Assembly: GCA_023819375.1 (NCBI GenBank)
Contig: JAMWDI010000003.1
Location: 186,001 to 250,000, forward strand
Direction: 5' to 3'
Length of the DNA stretch: 64,000 nucleotides
DNA from: Candidatus Omnitrophota bacterium
GTDB lineage: Bacteria > Ratteibacteria > UBA8468 > B48-G9 > JAFGKM01
Shown here: piece after piece, positions 32,534 to 42,403 of the stretch
Numbering within the stretch: the stretch's first letter is position 1
Layout: each line of letters opens with the position of its first letter
The notes under the pieces: generated by a model
Told to the model about the DNA's origin: nothing
Databases searched by the model: none
What the model saw: only the letters and a program-made list of their open reading frames with translations
Made by a program: the position numbers and the translations under genes

Positions 32534-32619
32534 AAAAGTTTTACTTTAATAGAACTCTTTTTATAATGCGAGATAGTAAAAAATATTTGAAAGTGAAAAT
32601 TTGTTGTTGAAGGGTAATT

Positions 32620-33432
32620 ATGAAACATATTCTTTTAACCTCAATTTTATTAATTATTTCAGTTTTTGGGGGAGAAAATTATAAATTGGGATATATACAA
32701 TATCCTGTAAATGGTAATATATCTGAAGAGGAAGGTACAGTAGAAATGTGGATAAAGCCAAAGAAAGATCCATATTTACCTGCATTCGGAAAAAATAATT
32801 CTTGGTATTCAATATTAATTTTTCAGGTCGTTCCAAGTAAAAAATATGGTTCCCCTGGTTTTTCATTCATATGGTCTCCTACACTTGGACTTAACTTTTA
32901 TGGTTCATATCTTGATGAAGAGGGAAAATCAATTTCTTACAAAAACTCACCAAATACAGAAAATTTAAAACCTAAGTGGAATGTAGATGAATGGAAACAT
33001 ATAGCGGTAAGATGGAAGGGAGAAGAAATAAGTTTGTTTGTAGATGGTGAAAAACTTGTATCAAGAAAAATTGATAGAAAACTTATTATTGATAAAAATG
33101 GCTGGATTATAATTGGCAGAGGAGTGCATGATTTTGTTATAGATGAATTTTGTATATCGGGAAAGGCAAGAAGTGATGAAGAAATAAGAGAAAGGATGAA
33201 AAAGCCATTAGTAGTTGATGAATATACTCTTTTGCTTGATAATTTTGAAAAATTTGAAGAGAAAAATACAGTGGCAGTAACAATATCTGGTTTTTCAGGA
33301 GAAAAAGGAGGCAAATTAGATGAAATGATAATAAGGGAAGATAAAGAAAAACAAGTACCAATAGAAAAAAGTTATGAAATAGTTGAGGGGAAGTTTGGTA
33401 AAGGTTTAAGGTTTAAAACAATTGAATTTTAA
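32620..33432 (+). CDS. secreted LamG/concanavalin-like domain protein, probably truncated
   Basis: Signal peptide MKHILLTSILLIISVFG; EEGTVEMWIKP...DEWKHIAVRWKGEEISLFVDGEKL; ends at GKFGKGLRF, the usual start of a further LamG unit. Confidence 0.7.
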   Translation: MKHILLTSILLIISVFGGENYKLGYIQYPVNGNISEEEGTVEMWIKPKKDPYLPAFGKNNSWYSILIFQVVPSKKYGSPGFSFIWSPTLGLNFYGSYLDEEGKSISYKNSPNTENLKPKWNVDEWKHIAVRWKGEEISLFVDGEKLVSRKIDRKLIIDKNGWIIIGRGVHDFVIDEFCISGKARSDEEIRERMKKPLVVDEYTLLLDNFEKFEEKNTVAVTISGFSGEKGGKLDEMIIREDKEKQVPIEKSYEIVEGKFGKGLRFKTIEF

Positions 33433-33644
33433 TTATAAAAAAATTTAAAAATGCAAAAGCCAAAAAACATATTTAGGTTGTTTGAGACGGTATAAATATG
33501 AAGTATTTTTAGAATTTAAAGAAGAAGGATATGACCAAATTCCAATTGGAAGTATTTACAGTTTTAAAAAAATTTCAAAAACTCAGGATAGAATATTTAA
33601 TAGTTATTAAAGAAGGTAAAAATTTCTTTTATTCCTTAACATAA

Positions 33645-34238
33645 ATGGATGCAATCATTTTGGCGCGTGGTAAAAAAAGTAAGAGATTAAATTTAAATAA
33701 AGCATTTATTAAGGTGGGTAGTAAAAAAATTATTGAGATAATACTTGAGAAAATAAATCCAATTTTTGAAAATGTTTATATTGTATCTTTAAAACCTGAA
33801 AAATTTGAGGTTTATCAAACGAGAAAAATTAAAATTTTAAAAGATGAAATAAAATGTGGACCTCTTGGAGGAATATATATAGGACTTTTAAACTCAAATT
33901 CCCGATATAACTTTGTTTTTGCAGTTGATATGCCTTTTATAAATGTTGATTTCGTAAAATATGTAATGAAAATTAAGAAAAACTATGATGTTCTTGTTCC
34001 TGTTTATAATGGAAAAATTCAGGTTTTACATGCAATTTACAGTAAAAAAATAATTCCTGTTATTCAAGAAACTTTAAATGAGGGAGAATATGAAGTGAAA
34101 ACAATTTTATACAGAGTTAAAGTAAAATATATACAGGAAACCGAAATTGAAAAATTTGGGGATCCTCAAATTTTGTTTTTTAATTTGAATACATATAAAG
34201 ATTATGAGTTTATTCAAAAGTACCTAAAGATTTCTTAA
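33645..34238 (+). CDS. mobA: MobA-like molybdenum cofactor guanylyltransferase
   Basis: MDAIILARGKKSKRL (degenerate LAGGxSxRMG), CGPLGGIYIGL, FAVDMPFIN; adjacent to moeA. Confidence 0.75.
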   Translation: MDAIILARGKKSKRLNLNKAFIKVGSKKIIEIILEKINPIFENVYIVSLKPEKFEVYQTRKIKILKDEIKCGPLGGIYIGLLNSNSRYNFVFAVDMPFINVDFVKYVMKIKKNYDVLVPVYNGKIQVLHAIYSKKIIPVIQETLNEGEYEVKTILYRVKVKYIQETEIEKFGDPQILFFNLNTYKDYEFIQKYLKIS

Positions 34239-35447
34239 ATGGAAAATTTATTAACAATAGAAGAGGCAAGACAGATTGTTTTAAAAGAAACAAGGATTTT
34301 AGGAGTTGAAAAAATAAAGATATTAAATGGAATAGGAAGAGTTATTGCAGAAGATATCATTTCACCCTTTGATATGCCACCTTTTAGAAGAAGTGCAATG
34401 GATGGATATGCAATTAGATTTGAAGATTTGGAATTTACAAATATATTTGAAGTGATTGATGAAATAAAAGCAGGAGAAGTTAAAAATATAAAATATGAAA
34501 GAGAAAAATGTGTATCTATAATGACAGGAGCAAAAATTCCAGATTGCTTTGATACAGTTGTTAAGTTTGAAGATACAGAAGAGTTTTTTGAGGATGAAAA
34601 AAGAAAAATAAGGATTTTAAAGAAAATAAAAAAAGGAGAAAATATTGCTGAAAAGGGAGAGGATTTTAGGAAAGGAGATATTCTTATAAAAAAGGGTTCA
34701 ATTGTTGATAGTGCTAGTATTGCTATTATTGCTTATTGTGGAATTGGAGAAATTTTGGTTTATAAAAGACCAAAAGTTGGAATTATTGCGACAGGAGATG
34801 AGATTAAAAAAATTGGGGAAGAATTGAAAGAAGGGGAAATATATGATTGTAATTCCTATTCAATTTATGGACTTGTTTTAAAATATGGGGGTGAAGGTGA
34901 AATACTTGGAATAGCAAGAGATAATAAGAAATCATTAAAGTATTATATAAAAAGGGGATTAAATAAAGATATTTTAATCCTATCTGGTGGAGTAAGTGAA
35001 GGCAAATATGATTTTGTTGTTGATGTTTTTAATGAAGTTGGTATTGAGATGAAATTCTGGAAAGTTGCTGTAAAACCAGGAAAACCTACATTTTTTGGGA
35101 AGAAAGATAATTGTCTAATTTTTGGACTTCCTGGGTATCCTGTTTCTGCATACATTAATTTTGAAAATTTAATTAGACCTGCAATTTTAAAAATGCAAGG
35201 AGCAAATAATATTGAAAGGTTTAAATTATGCGGAATTTTAACAGAAGATGTGGAGAATAAAGGAGATAGAGATGAGTTTTTAAGAGTGATAGTTAAAGTT
35301 GAAAATGGAGAGAATATTGTAGTACCTTATAAAAAACAGAAATCAGGAACTTTTACATCAATTACAGAGACAAATGGGATTTTGTTTTTGAAAAAAGGAG
35401 GAAAGATAAAAAAAGGAGAAAAAGTAATCGTTGAAATTTACAGATGA
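34239..35447 (+). CDS. moeA: molybdopterin molybdenumtransferase MoeA
   Basis: PFRRSAMDGYAIR, IMTGAKIPDCFDTVVKFEDT, ILSGGVSEGKYDFV, GLPGYPVSA. Confidence 0.95.
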   Translation: MENLLTIEEARQIVLKETRILGVEKIKILNGIGRVIAEDIISPFDMPPFRRSAMDGYAIRFEDLEFTNIFEVIDEIKAGEVKNIKYEREKCVSIMTGAKIPDCFDTVVKFEDTEEFFEDEKRKIRILKKIKKGENIAEKGEDFRKGDILIKKGSIVDSASIAIIAYCGIGEILVYKRPKVGIIATGDEIKKIGEELKEGEIYDCNSYSIYGLVLKYGGEGEILGIARDNKKSLKYYIKRGLNKDILILSGGVSEGKYDFVVDVFNEVGIEMKFWKVAVKPGKPTFFGKKDNCLIFGLPGYPVSAYINFENLIRPAILKMQGANNIERFKLCGILTEDVENKGDRDEFLRVIVKVENGENIVVPYKKQKSGTFTSITETNGILFLKKGGKIKKGEKVIVEIYR

Positions 35448-35465
35448 AGTAAATTGATTTTTTTA

Positions 35466-35822
35466 TTAACAAGTTAGATGGAAAGCCCCAATAATTATTT
35501 TATCTGGATATTTCTCTATATATTCATTCCATAATTTAATAGCAGAACTTGTTGGTAAAATGTGAAATTCAATATTTTTATCAGTTAGAATTTTTTTTAC
35601 TTCTTCTGATACTTTCATAAGACCTGGGGTTCCTTGACCAAAGATTATTATTTCAGGATTAAACTTCCAGATTTTTTCAAGGTCTTCCAAGCATACATTA
35701 TGGCCTTCTTTTCTCCACCATTTTTCTATGCCAGTTGGAAGAACTAATACATCATGATGATAAACTTTATCTTCAATTTCAATAGACCCAAAAAAATATT
35801 TTTTGACTTTCATCTTTTTCAT
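35466..35822 (-). CDS. Mth938/NDUFAF3-like domain protein
   Basis: FGSIEIEDKVYHHDVLVLPTG...PEIIIFGQGTPGLMKVSEEVKKIL...GAFHLTC. Confidence 0.8.
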   Translation of the reverse strand: MKKMKVKKYFFGSIEIEDKVYHHDVLVLPTGIEKWWRKEGHNVCLEDLEKIWKFNPEIIIFGQGTPGLMKVSEEVKKILTDKNIEFHILPTSSAIKLWNEYIEKYPDKIIIGAFHLTC

Positions 35823-35929
35823 TTTACCTTAAAACATATTTGAAAAGCAATGTATAATATAATTTTATTGCAGGAAATATCTGTTCAGAAGTAAAATATT
35901 GAAATTTAAAAAACAACATAGGGGGTAAA

Positions 35930-38134
35930 ATGGAAAAAAGGTATCAACTTGTTGTATGTGGAGGAGGATTGGCGGGAGTTTGTGCTGCTATTGCTGGAAA
36001 ACGGCTTGGACTTTCTACATGTATAATTCAGGATAGACCTGTTTTTGGTGGAAATGCAAGTTCTGAAATAAGAGTAAATATTGGTGGTGCTTGTTCTTTT
36101 AATGCTTGGGCAAGAGAAACAGGAATTATAAGTGAGATTTTTCTTGAGGAAAGAAAAAGAAATTATGAATATCATAGAACAACCTGGAACAATGGAATTC
36201 TTGATATTGTTTTGTATGAATTTTTGAGAAATGAAGGTGTTGATATGTATTTAAATACTTCGGTTCGTAAAGCAATTATGAAATCAAAAGAAGAAATTGA
36301 AGGAGTTTTCTGTGTTCAACTTGGGACTGAAAAGGAATTTATTATTTATGGTGATTATTTTGTTGACGCAACTGGTGATGGAGTTGTTGGATTTAGTGCT
36401 GGAGCAGAATTTAGAATAGGAAGAGAGAGTAAGTATGAATTCAATGAAGAACTTGCACCAGAAAAGGAGGATATGGGTATAATGGGGAATTCTTTACTTT
36501 TTTTTGTTAGAGATGTTGGAAGACCTGTTAAATTTATTCCTCCTGAATGGGCAGTAAAATATGAAAAGGATGATATATGCTTGAAAATGAGATATCATGA
36601 AGATTTACCTGGATACTGGTGGATTGAAATAGGATATCCTTTTGATCCAATTTATGATAATGAAAAAATAAAGCATAATTTAGTTTCACATGTTTTAGGT
36701 GTATGGGACCATTTAAAAAATTCAGAAGAACATAAAGAAAAATTTAAAAATTTTGTTCTTGAATGGGTGAGTATGGTTCCTGGAAAAAGAGAATCAAGAA
36801 GATTTATAGGTGATTATATTTTAAATGAAAATGATATTAAAAAAAGAAAAAAATTTGAAGATGCTATTGCTTATGGTGGATGGTTTATTGATTTACATAT
36901 ACCAGGTGGGATTTTGGCAAAAGACCAACCACCTGAACCTTCACATGTCTTTGATATGGAAAAACATAATGAAGAAATGGATAAAAGATTTGTATATGTT
37001 TACCAAATACCTTATAGATGTGTTTATTCAAAAAATATTAAAAACTTGTTTTTTGCAGGAAGAAATATAAGTGTTACTCATGTTGCTCTTGGAACAACGA
37101 GACTAATGGGAACTTGTAGTATAATTGGGCAGGCAGTTGGAACATCTGTTTATTTATGTGAGAAATATAATTTGAAACCAAGAGAGATTTATGAAAAAGG
37201 TTATTTTAAAGAATTACAACAAATTCTATTGAGAGAAAGTTGTTTTATTCCTGATGTTAAAAATGAGGATAGAAATGATTTATGTTTAAATTCAAAAATT
37301 TATTCTTCATCACAGAGACCTTTAAAATTTGAAAAAATAAATGGTGAAATTAAACTTGAAATGCCTATTGGCGAAAAATTACCACTTATTGGAAATGTTG
37401 AAAAGATAAAGTTAAAAGGGAAAATTTTAAAAGATACAGTTTTGAAATTTCATTTAAGAAGTTCTTATGATCTTTGGGATTTCAGTTCAGAAGAGGATAT
37501 TCTATATAGAGAAGTTAAAGTGAAAAAAGGAGATGAAGATATTGTTATTGATATAAATAGAGAGTTTGATAAAGGAATATACTGGTTTTATTTTGAAAAG
37601 AATGAGGATGTAATTTTAAAAATAACAGATGAAACTCTACCAGGTGTTTCTTTAATTTTTAAACCAAGACAATTATGGAGATTTAGGACTTGGACTATAA
37701 GTAGAAGTTTATATTTTGAAATTATTCCAGAAATTTATCCTTTTGGGCCTGAAAATATAATAAGTGGTGTCTCAAGACCTGAAAAATGGACCAATGTTTG
37801 GATATCAGATAAAAATATGCCTCAATGGATTGAAATTGAGTTTGAAGATGAAAAAGAGTTTAATTTTATTCAATTTATTTTTGATGCTGATATTGATAAA
37901 GAATATACTCACATACCACCTTTTTACATTCCAGCAAATCTTCCTGAAAGATTTAAAGTTTATGTTGAAAAGGAAGGAAAATGGAAGGAAATTTTAAATG
38001 TAAATGGAAACACTCAGTATTTTTGTAAATTTAAATTTGAAAATCAAAAAAGTAAAAAAATTAAAGTTGAATTTCTTTCAACTAATGGAAGCCAGTATGT
38101 CTATGTTTATGAAATAAGAGTTTATAGAAAATAA
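35930..38134 (+). CDS. FAD-dependent oxidoreductase (FAD_oxidored type) with C-terminal discoidin-like domain
   Basis: LVVCGGGLAGVCAAIAGKRLGLSTCIIQDRPVFGGNASSEIRV; FAGRNISVTHVALGTTRLMGTC; C-terminal F5/8-like region. Confidence 0.85.
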   Translation: MEKRYQLVVCGGGLAGVCAAIAGKRLGLSTCIIQDRPVFGGNASSEIRVNIGGACSFNAWARETGIISEIFLEERKRNYEYHRTTWNNGILDIVLYEFLRNEGVDMYLNTSVRKAIMKSKEEIEGVFCVQLGTEKEFIIYGDYFVDATGDGVVGFSAGAEFRIGRESKYEFNEELAPEKEDMGIMGNSLLFFVRDVGRPVKFIPPEWAVKYEKDDICLKMRYHEDLPGYWWIEIGYPFDPIYDNEKIKHNLVSHVLGVWDHLKNSEEHKEKFKNFVLEWVSMVPGKRESRRFIGDYILNENDIKKRKKFEDAIAYGGWFIDLHIPGGILAKDQPPEPSHVFDMEKHNEEMDKRFVYVYQIPYRCVYSKNIKNLFFAGRNISVTHVALGTTRLMGTCSIIGQAVGTSVYLCEKYNLKPREIYEKGYFKELQQILLRESCFIPDVKNEDRNDLCLNSKIYSSSQRPLKFEKINGEIKLEMPIGEKLPLIGNVEKIKLKGKILKDTVLKFHLRSSYDLWDFSSEEDILYREVKVKKGDEDIVIDINREFDKGIYWFYFEKNEDVILKITDETLPGVSLIFKPRQLWRFRTWTISRSLYFEIIPEIYPFGPENIISGVSRPEKWTNVWISDKNMPQWIEIEFEDEKEFNFIQFIFDADIDKEYTHIPPFYIPANLPERFKVYVEKEGKWKEILNVNGNTQYFCKFKFENQKSKKIKVEFLSTNGSQYVYVYEIRVYRK

Positions 38135-38215
38135 ATGAGATAGAACCAAGTGACTTTTTCTTATTAAAAAGATTGTAAAAAAATAATATTGATTTTTTTG
38201 AGGGAAGGGAAAATA

Positions 38216-38245
38216 TTGACAGATTGACTATAAAAAGTATATAAT
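38216..38245 (+). promoter_or_regulatory. sigma70-like promoter TTGACA-18-TATAAT for the tRNA-tuf operon
   Basis: Exact hexamers 11 nt upstream of tRNA-Gly. Confidence 0.75.
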
Positions 38246-38256
38246 ATTTTAATAAA

Positions 38257-38328
38257 GCGGGAATAACTCAGCGGTAGAGTGCGACCTTGCCAAGGTCGAA
38301 GTCGCGGGTTCGAATCCCGTTTCCCGCT
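38257..38328 (+). tRNA. tRNA-Gly (GCC)
   Basis: Cloverleaf with GCGGGAA/TTCCCGC acceptor, CGACC-TTGCCAA-GGTCG anticodon arm, CGGG-TTCGAAT-CCCG T arm. Confidence 0.96.
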
Positions 38329-38365
38329 CTTTTTGACTTTTGTTTTTTTTATTTTATAATATTAT

Positions 38366-38437
38366 GCTGCTGTGGCTCAGGGGTAGAGCACGTCCTTGGT
38401 AAGGACGGGGTCATGGGTTCGAATCCCATCAGCAGCT
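38366..38437 (+). tRNA. tRNA-Thr (GGT)
   Basis: GCTGCTG/CAGCAGC acceptor, CGTCC-TTGGTAA-GGACG anticodon arm, GGTTCGAATCC T arm. Confidence 0.96.
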
Positions 38438-38461
38438 ATTTAACAAAAAGGAGGTATAGAT

Positions 38462-39664
38462 ATGGCTAAGGAGAAATTTATAAGGACCAAGCCTCATGTG
38501 AATGTAGGTACGATAGGTCATGTAGATCATGGTAAGACGACGTTAACCAGTGCGATAACTTTAGTATTAGAGAAAGCGAACAAAGCCAAGTTTATGAAGT
38601 ATGAGGAGATAGACAAAGCGCCGGAGGAGAGGGAGCGTGGGTTAACGATAAACATAGCGCATATAGAGTATGAGACGGAGAAGAGGCATTATGCGCACAT
38701 AGATTGTCCTGGGCATGCTGATTATATAAAGAACATGATAACGGGTGCAGCGCAGATGGATGGAGCGATATTAGTAGTTAGTGCGCCTGATGGTCCTATG
38801 CCTCAGACACGAGAGCACATATTATTAGCCAGGCAAGTAGATGTTCCTTATATGGTAGTATTTATGAACAAGATGGACATGGTAGAGGATTCAGAGCTTG
38901 TTGAGTTAGTTGAGTTAGAGGTGAGGGAGTTATTAAGCAAGTATGGATTTCCTGGGGATGAGATTCCCATAATAAAGGGTAGTGCATTAAAGGTATTAGA
39001 GTGTGGATGTGGAAAGAGGGAGTGTCAGTGGTGTGGTAGGATATGGGAGTTAATGGATGCGATAGATAATTACATACCTGAGCCAGTTAGGATAATAGAC
39101 AAGCCATTTTTACTTGCTGTAGAGGATGTATTCAGTATAACAGGGAGAGGGACTGTAGCGACAGGCAGGATAGAGAGGGGTAGAGTGAAGGTAGGAGATG
39201 AGGTAGAGATAGTTGGTTTAAGTCATGAGATAAAGAAGAGTGTAGTTACTGGGCTTGAGATGTTTAGGAAGGAGTTAGATGAAGGTGTAGCAGGGGACAA
39301 TGTAGGTATTTTATTAAGAGGGATAGAGAAGGATGAGGTAGAAAGGGGTATGGTTGTAGCTGCGCCTGGTAGTATAACACCGCATACACATTTTAAAGCG
39401 CAGGTATATGTATTAAAGAAAGAGGAAGGAGGTAGGCACACTCCGTTTTTCAGTGGGTATAGGCCACAGTTTTATATAAGGACCACTGATGTGACAGGAG
39501 AGATAAAGTTGCCAGAAGGGGTTGAGATGGTTATGCCTGGTGATAATCTTGAAATGGAAGTGAAATTAATATATCCTGTTGCGCTTGAGAAAGGACAGAG
39601 ATTTGCTATAAGAGAAGGAGGAAAAACAGTAGGTGCAGGTGCTGTAACTGAAATAATTGAGTAA
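38462..39664 (+). CDS. tuf: elongation factor Tu (copy 1)
   Basis: [45 protein letters not shown]. Confidence 0.99.
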   Translation: MAKEKFIRTKPHVNVGTIGHVDHGKTTLTSAITLVLEKANKAKFMKYEEIDKAPEERERGLTINIAHIEYETEKRHYAHIDCPGHADYIKNMITGAAQMDGAILVVSAPDGPMPQTREHILLARQVDVPYMVVFMNKMDMVEDSELVELVELEVRELLSKYGFPGDEIPIIKGSALKVLECGCGKRECQWCGRIWELMDAIDNYIPEPVRIIDKPFLLAVEDVFSITGRGTVATGRIERGRVKVGDEVEIVGLSHEIKKSVVTGLEMFRKELDEGVAGDNVGILLRGIEKDEVERGMVVAAPGSITPHTHFKAQVYVLKKEEGGRHTPFFSGYRPQFYIRTTDVTGEIKLPEGVEMVMPGDNLEMEVKLIYPVALEKGQRFAIREGGKTVGAGAVTEIIE

Positions 39665-39677
39665 TAAGGTAAAAAAA

Positions 39678-39827
39678 ATGAGAGAAATAGTTTCTCTTGT
39701 GTGTTCAGAGTGTAAAAATAAAAATTATTATACAACAAAAAACAAAAAGGTAAAAAAGGAGAAATTGCAGTTAAATAAATATTGTCCATCTTGTAAAAAA
39801 CATACTTTACACGTAGAAGGAAAATAA
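39678..39827 (+). CDS. rpmG: 50S ribosomal protein L33 (49 aa, missing from supplied ORF track)
   Basis: [49 protein letters not shown], two CxxC motifs; conserved position tuf-rpmG-tRNA-Trp-secE. Confidence 0.95.
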   Translation: MREIVSLVCSECKNKNYYTTKNKKVKKEKLQLNKYCPSCKKHTLHVEGK

Positions 39828-39840
39828 AATTTTTAAAATA

Positions 39841-39869
39841 TTGACATTGAAAAATAAAAAAAGTATAAT
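39841..39869 (+). promoter_or_regulatory. sigma70-like promoter TTGACA-17-TATAAT upstream of tRNA-Trp
   Basis: Exact consensus hexamers and 17-nt spacing. Confidence 0.75.
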
Positions 39870-39896
39870 ATTTTTTTGTCAGATAGTTATCAAAAT

Positions 39897-39970
39897 AGGC
39901 CTGTAGCTCTAATTGGAAGAGCGGCGGACTCCAAATCCGTAGGTTGGAGGTTCGAGTCCTCCCAGGCCTG
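39897..39970 (+). tRNA. tRNA-Trp (CCA)
   Basis: AGGCCTG/CAGGCCT acceptor, GCGGA-CTCCAAA-TCCGT anticodon arm, GGTTCGAGTCC T arm. Confidence 0.96.
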
Positions 39971-39986
39971 TTTGACAGAAATTTTA

Positions 39987-40172
39987 ATGAGAGATAAAAT
40001 AAAAAATTATTTAAATGAAGTAAGAGGAGAATTAAAAAAAGTAACCTGGCCAGAAAAAAGAATTTTGAGAAATTCAACAATTATTATTGTTGTTTTTATG
40101 ATTATAATGGGAATTTATTTTGGAATTGTTGATGTTATTTTTGCAAAATTAATAAGTTTAATAATAAGGTAA
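39987..40172 (+). CDS. secE: preprotein translocase subunit SecE
   Basis: MRDKIKNYLNEVRGELKKVTWPEKRILRNSTIIIVVFMIIMGIYFGIVDVIF; track ORF overextends 5' through tRNA-Trp. Confidence 0.95.
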   Translation: MRDKIKNYLNEVRGELKKVTWPEKRILRNSTIIIVVFMIIMGIYFGIVDVIFAKLISLIIR

Positions 40173-40177
40173 AAAAA

Positions 40178-40711
40178 ATGGGCAGATGGTATATTTTACA
40201 CGTAAGAACTGGGCAAGAGGAAAAAATAAAAAAATTGCTTGAAAATAGAGTTAACGAAGATACACAGAAGATAAAACAGATTATTATTCCTACTGAAAAA
40301 ATTCTTGAAGTAGAAAAAGGTGAGAAGAAATCCAAAAATAAAAGATTTTGGCCAGGATATATATTGATAGAAATTGAGGATGAATTTGATAATGAAATTG
40401 TATGGCACAAAATAAGAACTACACCAGGTGTTTTTGGATTTCTTGGGGCAGGTGAAACCCCAGTTCCACTTAAAGAAGAGCAGGTATCTGCAATTTTAAA
40501 GGAAATAGAAGAAAGAAAGAGTAAACCAGCACCAAAGGTTGAATTTAAAGTAAATGATAGAATTGAAATAATAGATGGACCATTTGTTGGTTATACAGGT
40601 ATTGTAGAAGAAGTTTATCCTGATAAGGAAAGAATTAAAGTTAGTGTCTCAATTTTTGGAAGATCTACCTCTCTTGAATTAAATTACTGGCAGGTAGAGA
40701 GGATTACTTAA
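40178..40711 (+). CDS. nusG: transcription termination/antitermination factor NusG
   Basis: [69 protein letters not shown] domain. Confidence 0.97.
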   Translation: MGRWYILHVRTGQEEKIKKLLENRVNEDTQKIKQIIIPTEKILEVEKGEKKSKNKRFWPGYILIEIEDEFDNEIVWHKIRTTPGVFGFLGAGETPVPLKEEQVSAILKEIEERKSKPAPKVEFKVNDRIEIIDGPFVGYTGIVEEVYPDKERIKVSVSIFGRSTSLELNYWQVERIT

Positions 40712-40724
40712 AGGAGTTAATAAT

Positions 40725-41153
40725 ATGGCAGAAAAAAAAGTTAAAGCAGTTGTAAAATTACAAATTCCTGGTGGACAGGCAACCCCTGCTCCTCCAGTTG
40801 GGCCTGCACTTGGGCAGCATGGAGTGAACATTATGGAATTCTGTAAACAGTTTAATAATGTTACAAAAGGTAAAGAAGGAACAACAATTCCAGTAGTAGT
40901 GACTATCTATGAAGATAGAAGTTTTACATTTATTACTAAAACTCCTCCAACCTCTGAATTAATAAAAAAAGCAGCAAAGATTGTAAAAGGTTCATCTGCA
41001 CCTAACAGAGAAAAAGTTGCTAAAATAACGAGAAAACAGTTAGAGGAAATAGCAAAAATTAAACTACCGGATTTAAATACAAAGGATTTACAAAAAGCAA
41101 TTAAAATAATAGAGGGGTCATGTAAAAGTATGGGAGTAGAAGTTGTCGATTAA
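40725..41153 (+). CDS. rplK: 50S ribosomal protein L11
   Basis: [34 protein letters not shown]. Confidence 0.98.
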   Translation: MAEKKVKAVVKLQIPGGQATPAPPVGPALGQHGVNIMEFCKQFNNVTKGKEGTTIPVVVTIYEDRSFTFITKTPPTSELIKKAAKIVKGSSAPNREKVAKITRKQLEEIAKIKLPDLNTKDLQKAIKIIEGSCKSMGVEVVD

Positions 41154-41164
41154 AAGGAGAGTAT

Positions 41165-41872
41165 ATGTCAAAAAGATATAATGCATTACTTGAAAAAGTT
41201 GATAGAACAAAACTTTATACTTTAGATGAAGCAATTACGGTTTTAAAAGACTTACATTCTGCAAAATTTGATGAAACAGTAAATCTTTCAATAAAACTAG
41301 GGATTGATCCTAAAAAACTACAACAACCAGTTAGAGGAACAGTTGTTTTACCACATGGAACTGGGAGAAATGTGAGAGTTCTTGTTTTTGCTAGTGGAGA
41401 AAATGTAAAAAAAGCACAGGAAGCAGGTGCAGATTATGTTGGTGGTAGTGAACTTGTTGAGAAAATAAAAAATGGATGGCTTGATTTTGATTATGTAATT
41501 GCAACTCCTGATATGATGAAAATTGTTGCACCATTAGGAAAAATATTAGGACCACGCGGTCTTATGCCAAATCCTAAAACTGGAACTGTGACTGAAAATG
41601 TAGATATAGTTGTAAAAGAAGCAAAAAGAGGAAAAGTTGATTTTAAAATGGATAAAGATGGCAATATACATATGGGAGTTGGAAAAATTTCTTTTCCTGA
41701 AAAGGCATTGAAAGAAAATATCCTTTCTGCTCTTTCTGCAGTTTTAAGTGTGAAACCACAAGGTGTAAAAGGAACATATATAAAAACAATTCATTTGTCA
41801 CTTACAATGTCCCCATCTGTAAAACTTAATGTCCAAAAAGTCATTCAAGAATTGAAAGGGAGTATTGTATGA
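41165..41872 (+). CDS. rplA: 50S ribosomal protein L1
   Basis: VRGTVVLPHGTGRNVRVLVFA; GPRGLMPNPKTGTVT. Confidence 0.98.
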   Translation: MSKRYNALLEKVDRTKLYTLDEAITVLKDLHSAKFDETVNLSIKLGIDPKKLQQPVRGTVVLPHGTGRNVRVLVFASGENVKKAQEAGADYVGGSELVEKIKNGWLDFDYVIATPDMMKIVAPLGKILGPRGLMPNPKTGTVTENVDIVVKEAKRGKVDFKMDKDGNIHMGVGKISFPEKALKENILSALSAVLSVKPQGVKGTYIKTIHLSLTMSPSVKLNVQKVIQELKGSIV

Positions 41873-42390
41873 AGAAATGGACAAAGAAAAGAAAAAGAGA
41901 AGTTGTTGAAATGTTGACAAAAGAGATAAAAAATAGTAAAATAAGTATTTTAGGTAATTTTTCTGGTCTAAATGTAGCAGAGATGGAAAAAATAAGGGAT
42001 GCAGTTAAGCAAAATGGTGGGAATATAATGGTTTTGAAAAATAACTTGCTTGAAATTATTTTCAAAAATTTAAGTAAAGATGAGAGTATATCTAAATTTA
42101 TAAGTGGTCCTACTTTTATTGTCTGGAGCAAAGAAGAAAAAGAAATTGAAATAATAAAGTCATTACTCAATTTTCAGAAAGACACAGGAAAAATTGAAAT
42201 TAAAGGGGGTTTGTTGTATAATGAAATAGTTGATAAAGCAAAAATAGAAGAAATAAGTAAATTGCCAGGTAAAAAAGAACTGGAAGCAAAAGTAATTTAT
42301 TTACTAAAAAGCCCTTCTGTAAGGTTAATTTATTCACTTAAAAGTCCAATTTTAAGAGTTATAAACGTTTTAAAAAATTTAAACAAATAA
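41869..42390 (+). CDS. rplJ: 50S ribosomal protein L10
   Basis: Position and L10 fold sequence; 4-nt overlap with rplA. Confidence 0.93.
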   Translation: MKKWTKKRKREVVEMLTKEIKNSKISILGNFSGLNVAEMEKIRDAVKQNGGNIMVLKNNLLEIIFKNLSKDESISKFISGPTFIVWSKEEKEIEIIKSLLNFQKDTGKIEIKGGLLYNEIVDKAKIEEISKLPGKKELEAKVIYLLKSPSVRLIYSLKSPILRVINVLKNLNK

Positions 42391-42403
42391 GAAAGGAGTA
42401 AAA

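Noticed and set aside
33433-33644. Possible mobile-element remnant
   Set aside because: No terminal inverted repeats, transposase motif or target duplication visible; noted only as a degenerate region.
38287-38469. 60-aa ORF over the tRNA pair
   Set aside because: Lies inside tRNA-Gly and tRNA-Thr; not a protein gene.
39472-40080. 202-aa minus-strand ORF
   Set aside because: Antisense to the tuf 3' end, rpmG, tRNA-Trp and secE; composition artefact of AT-rich sequence.
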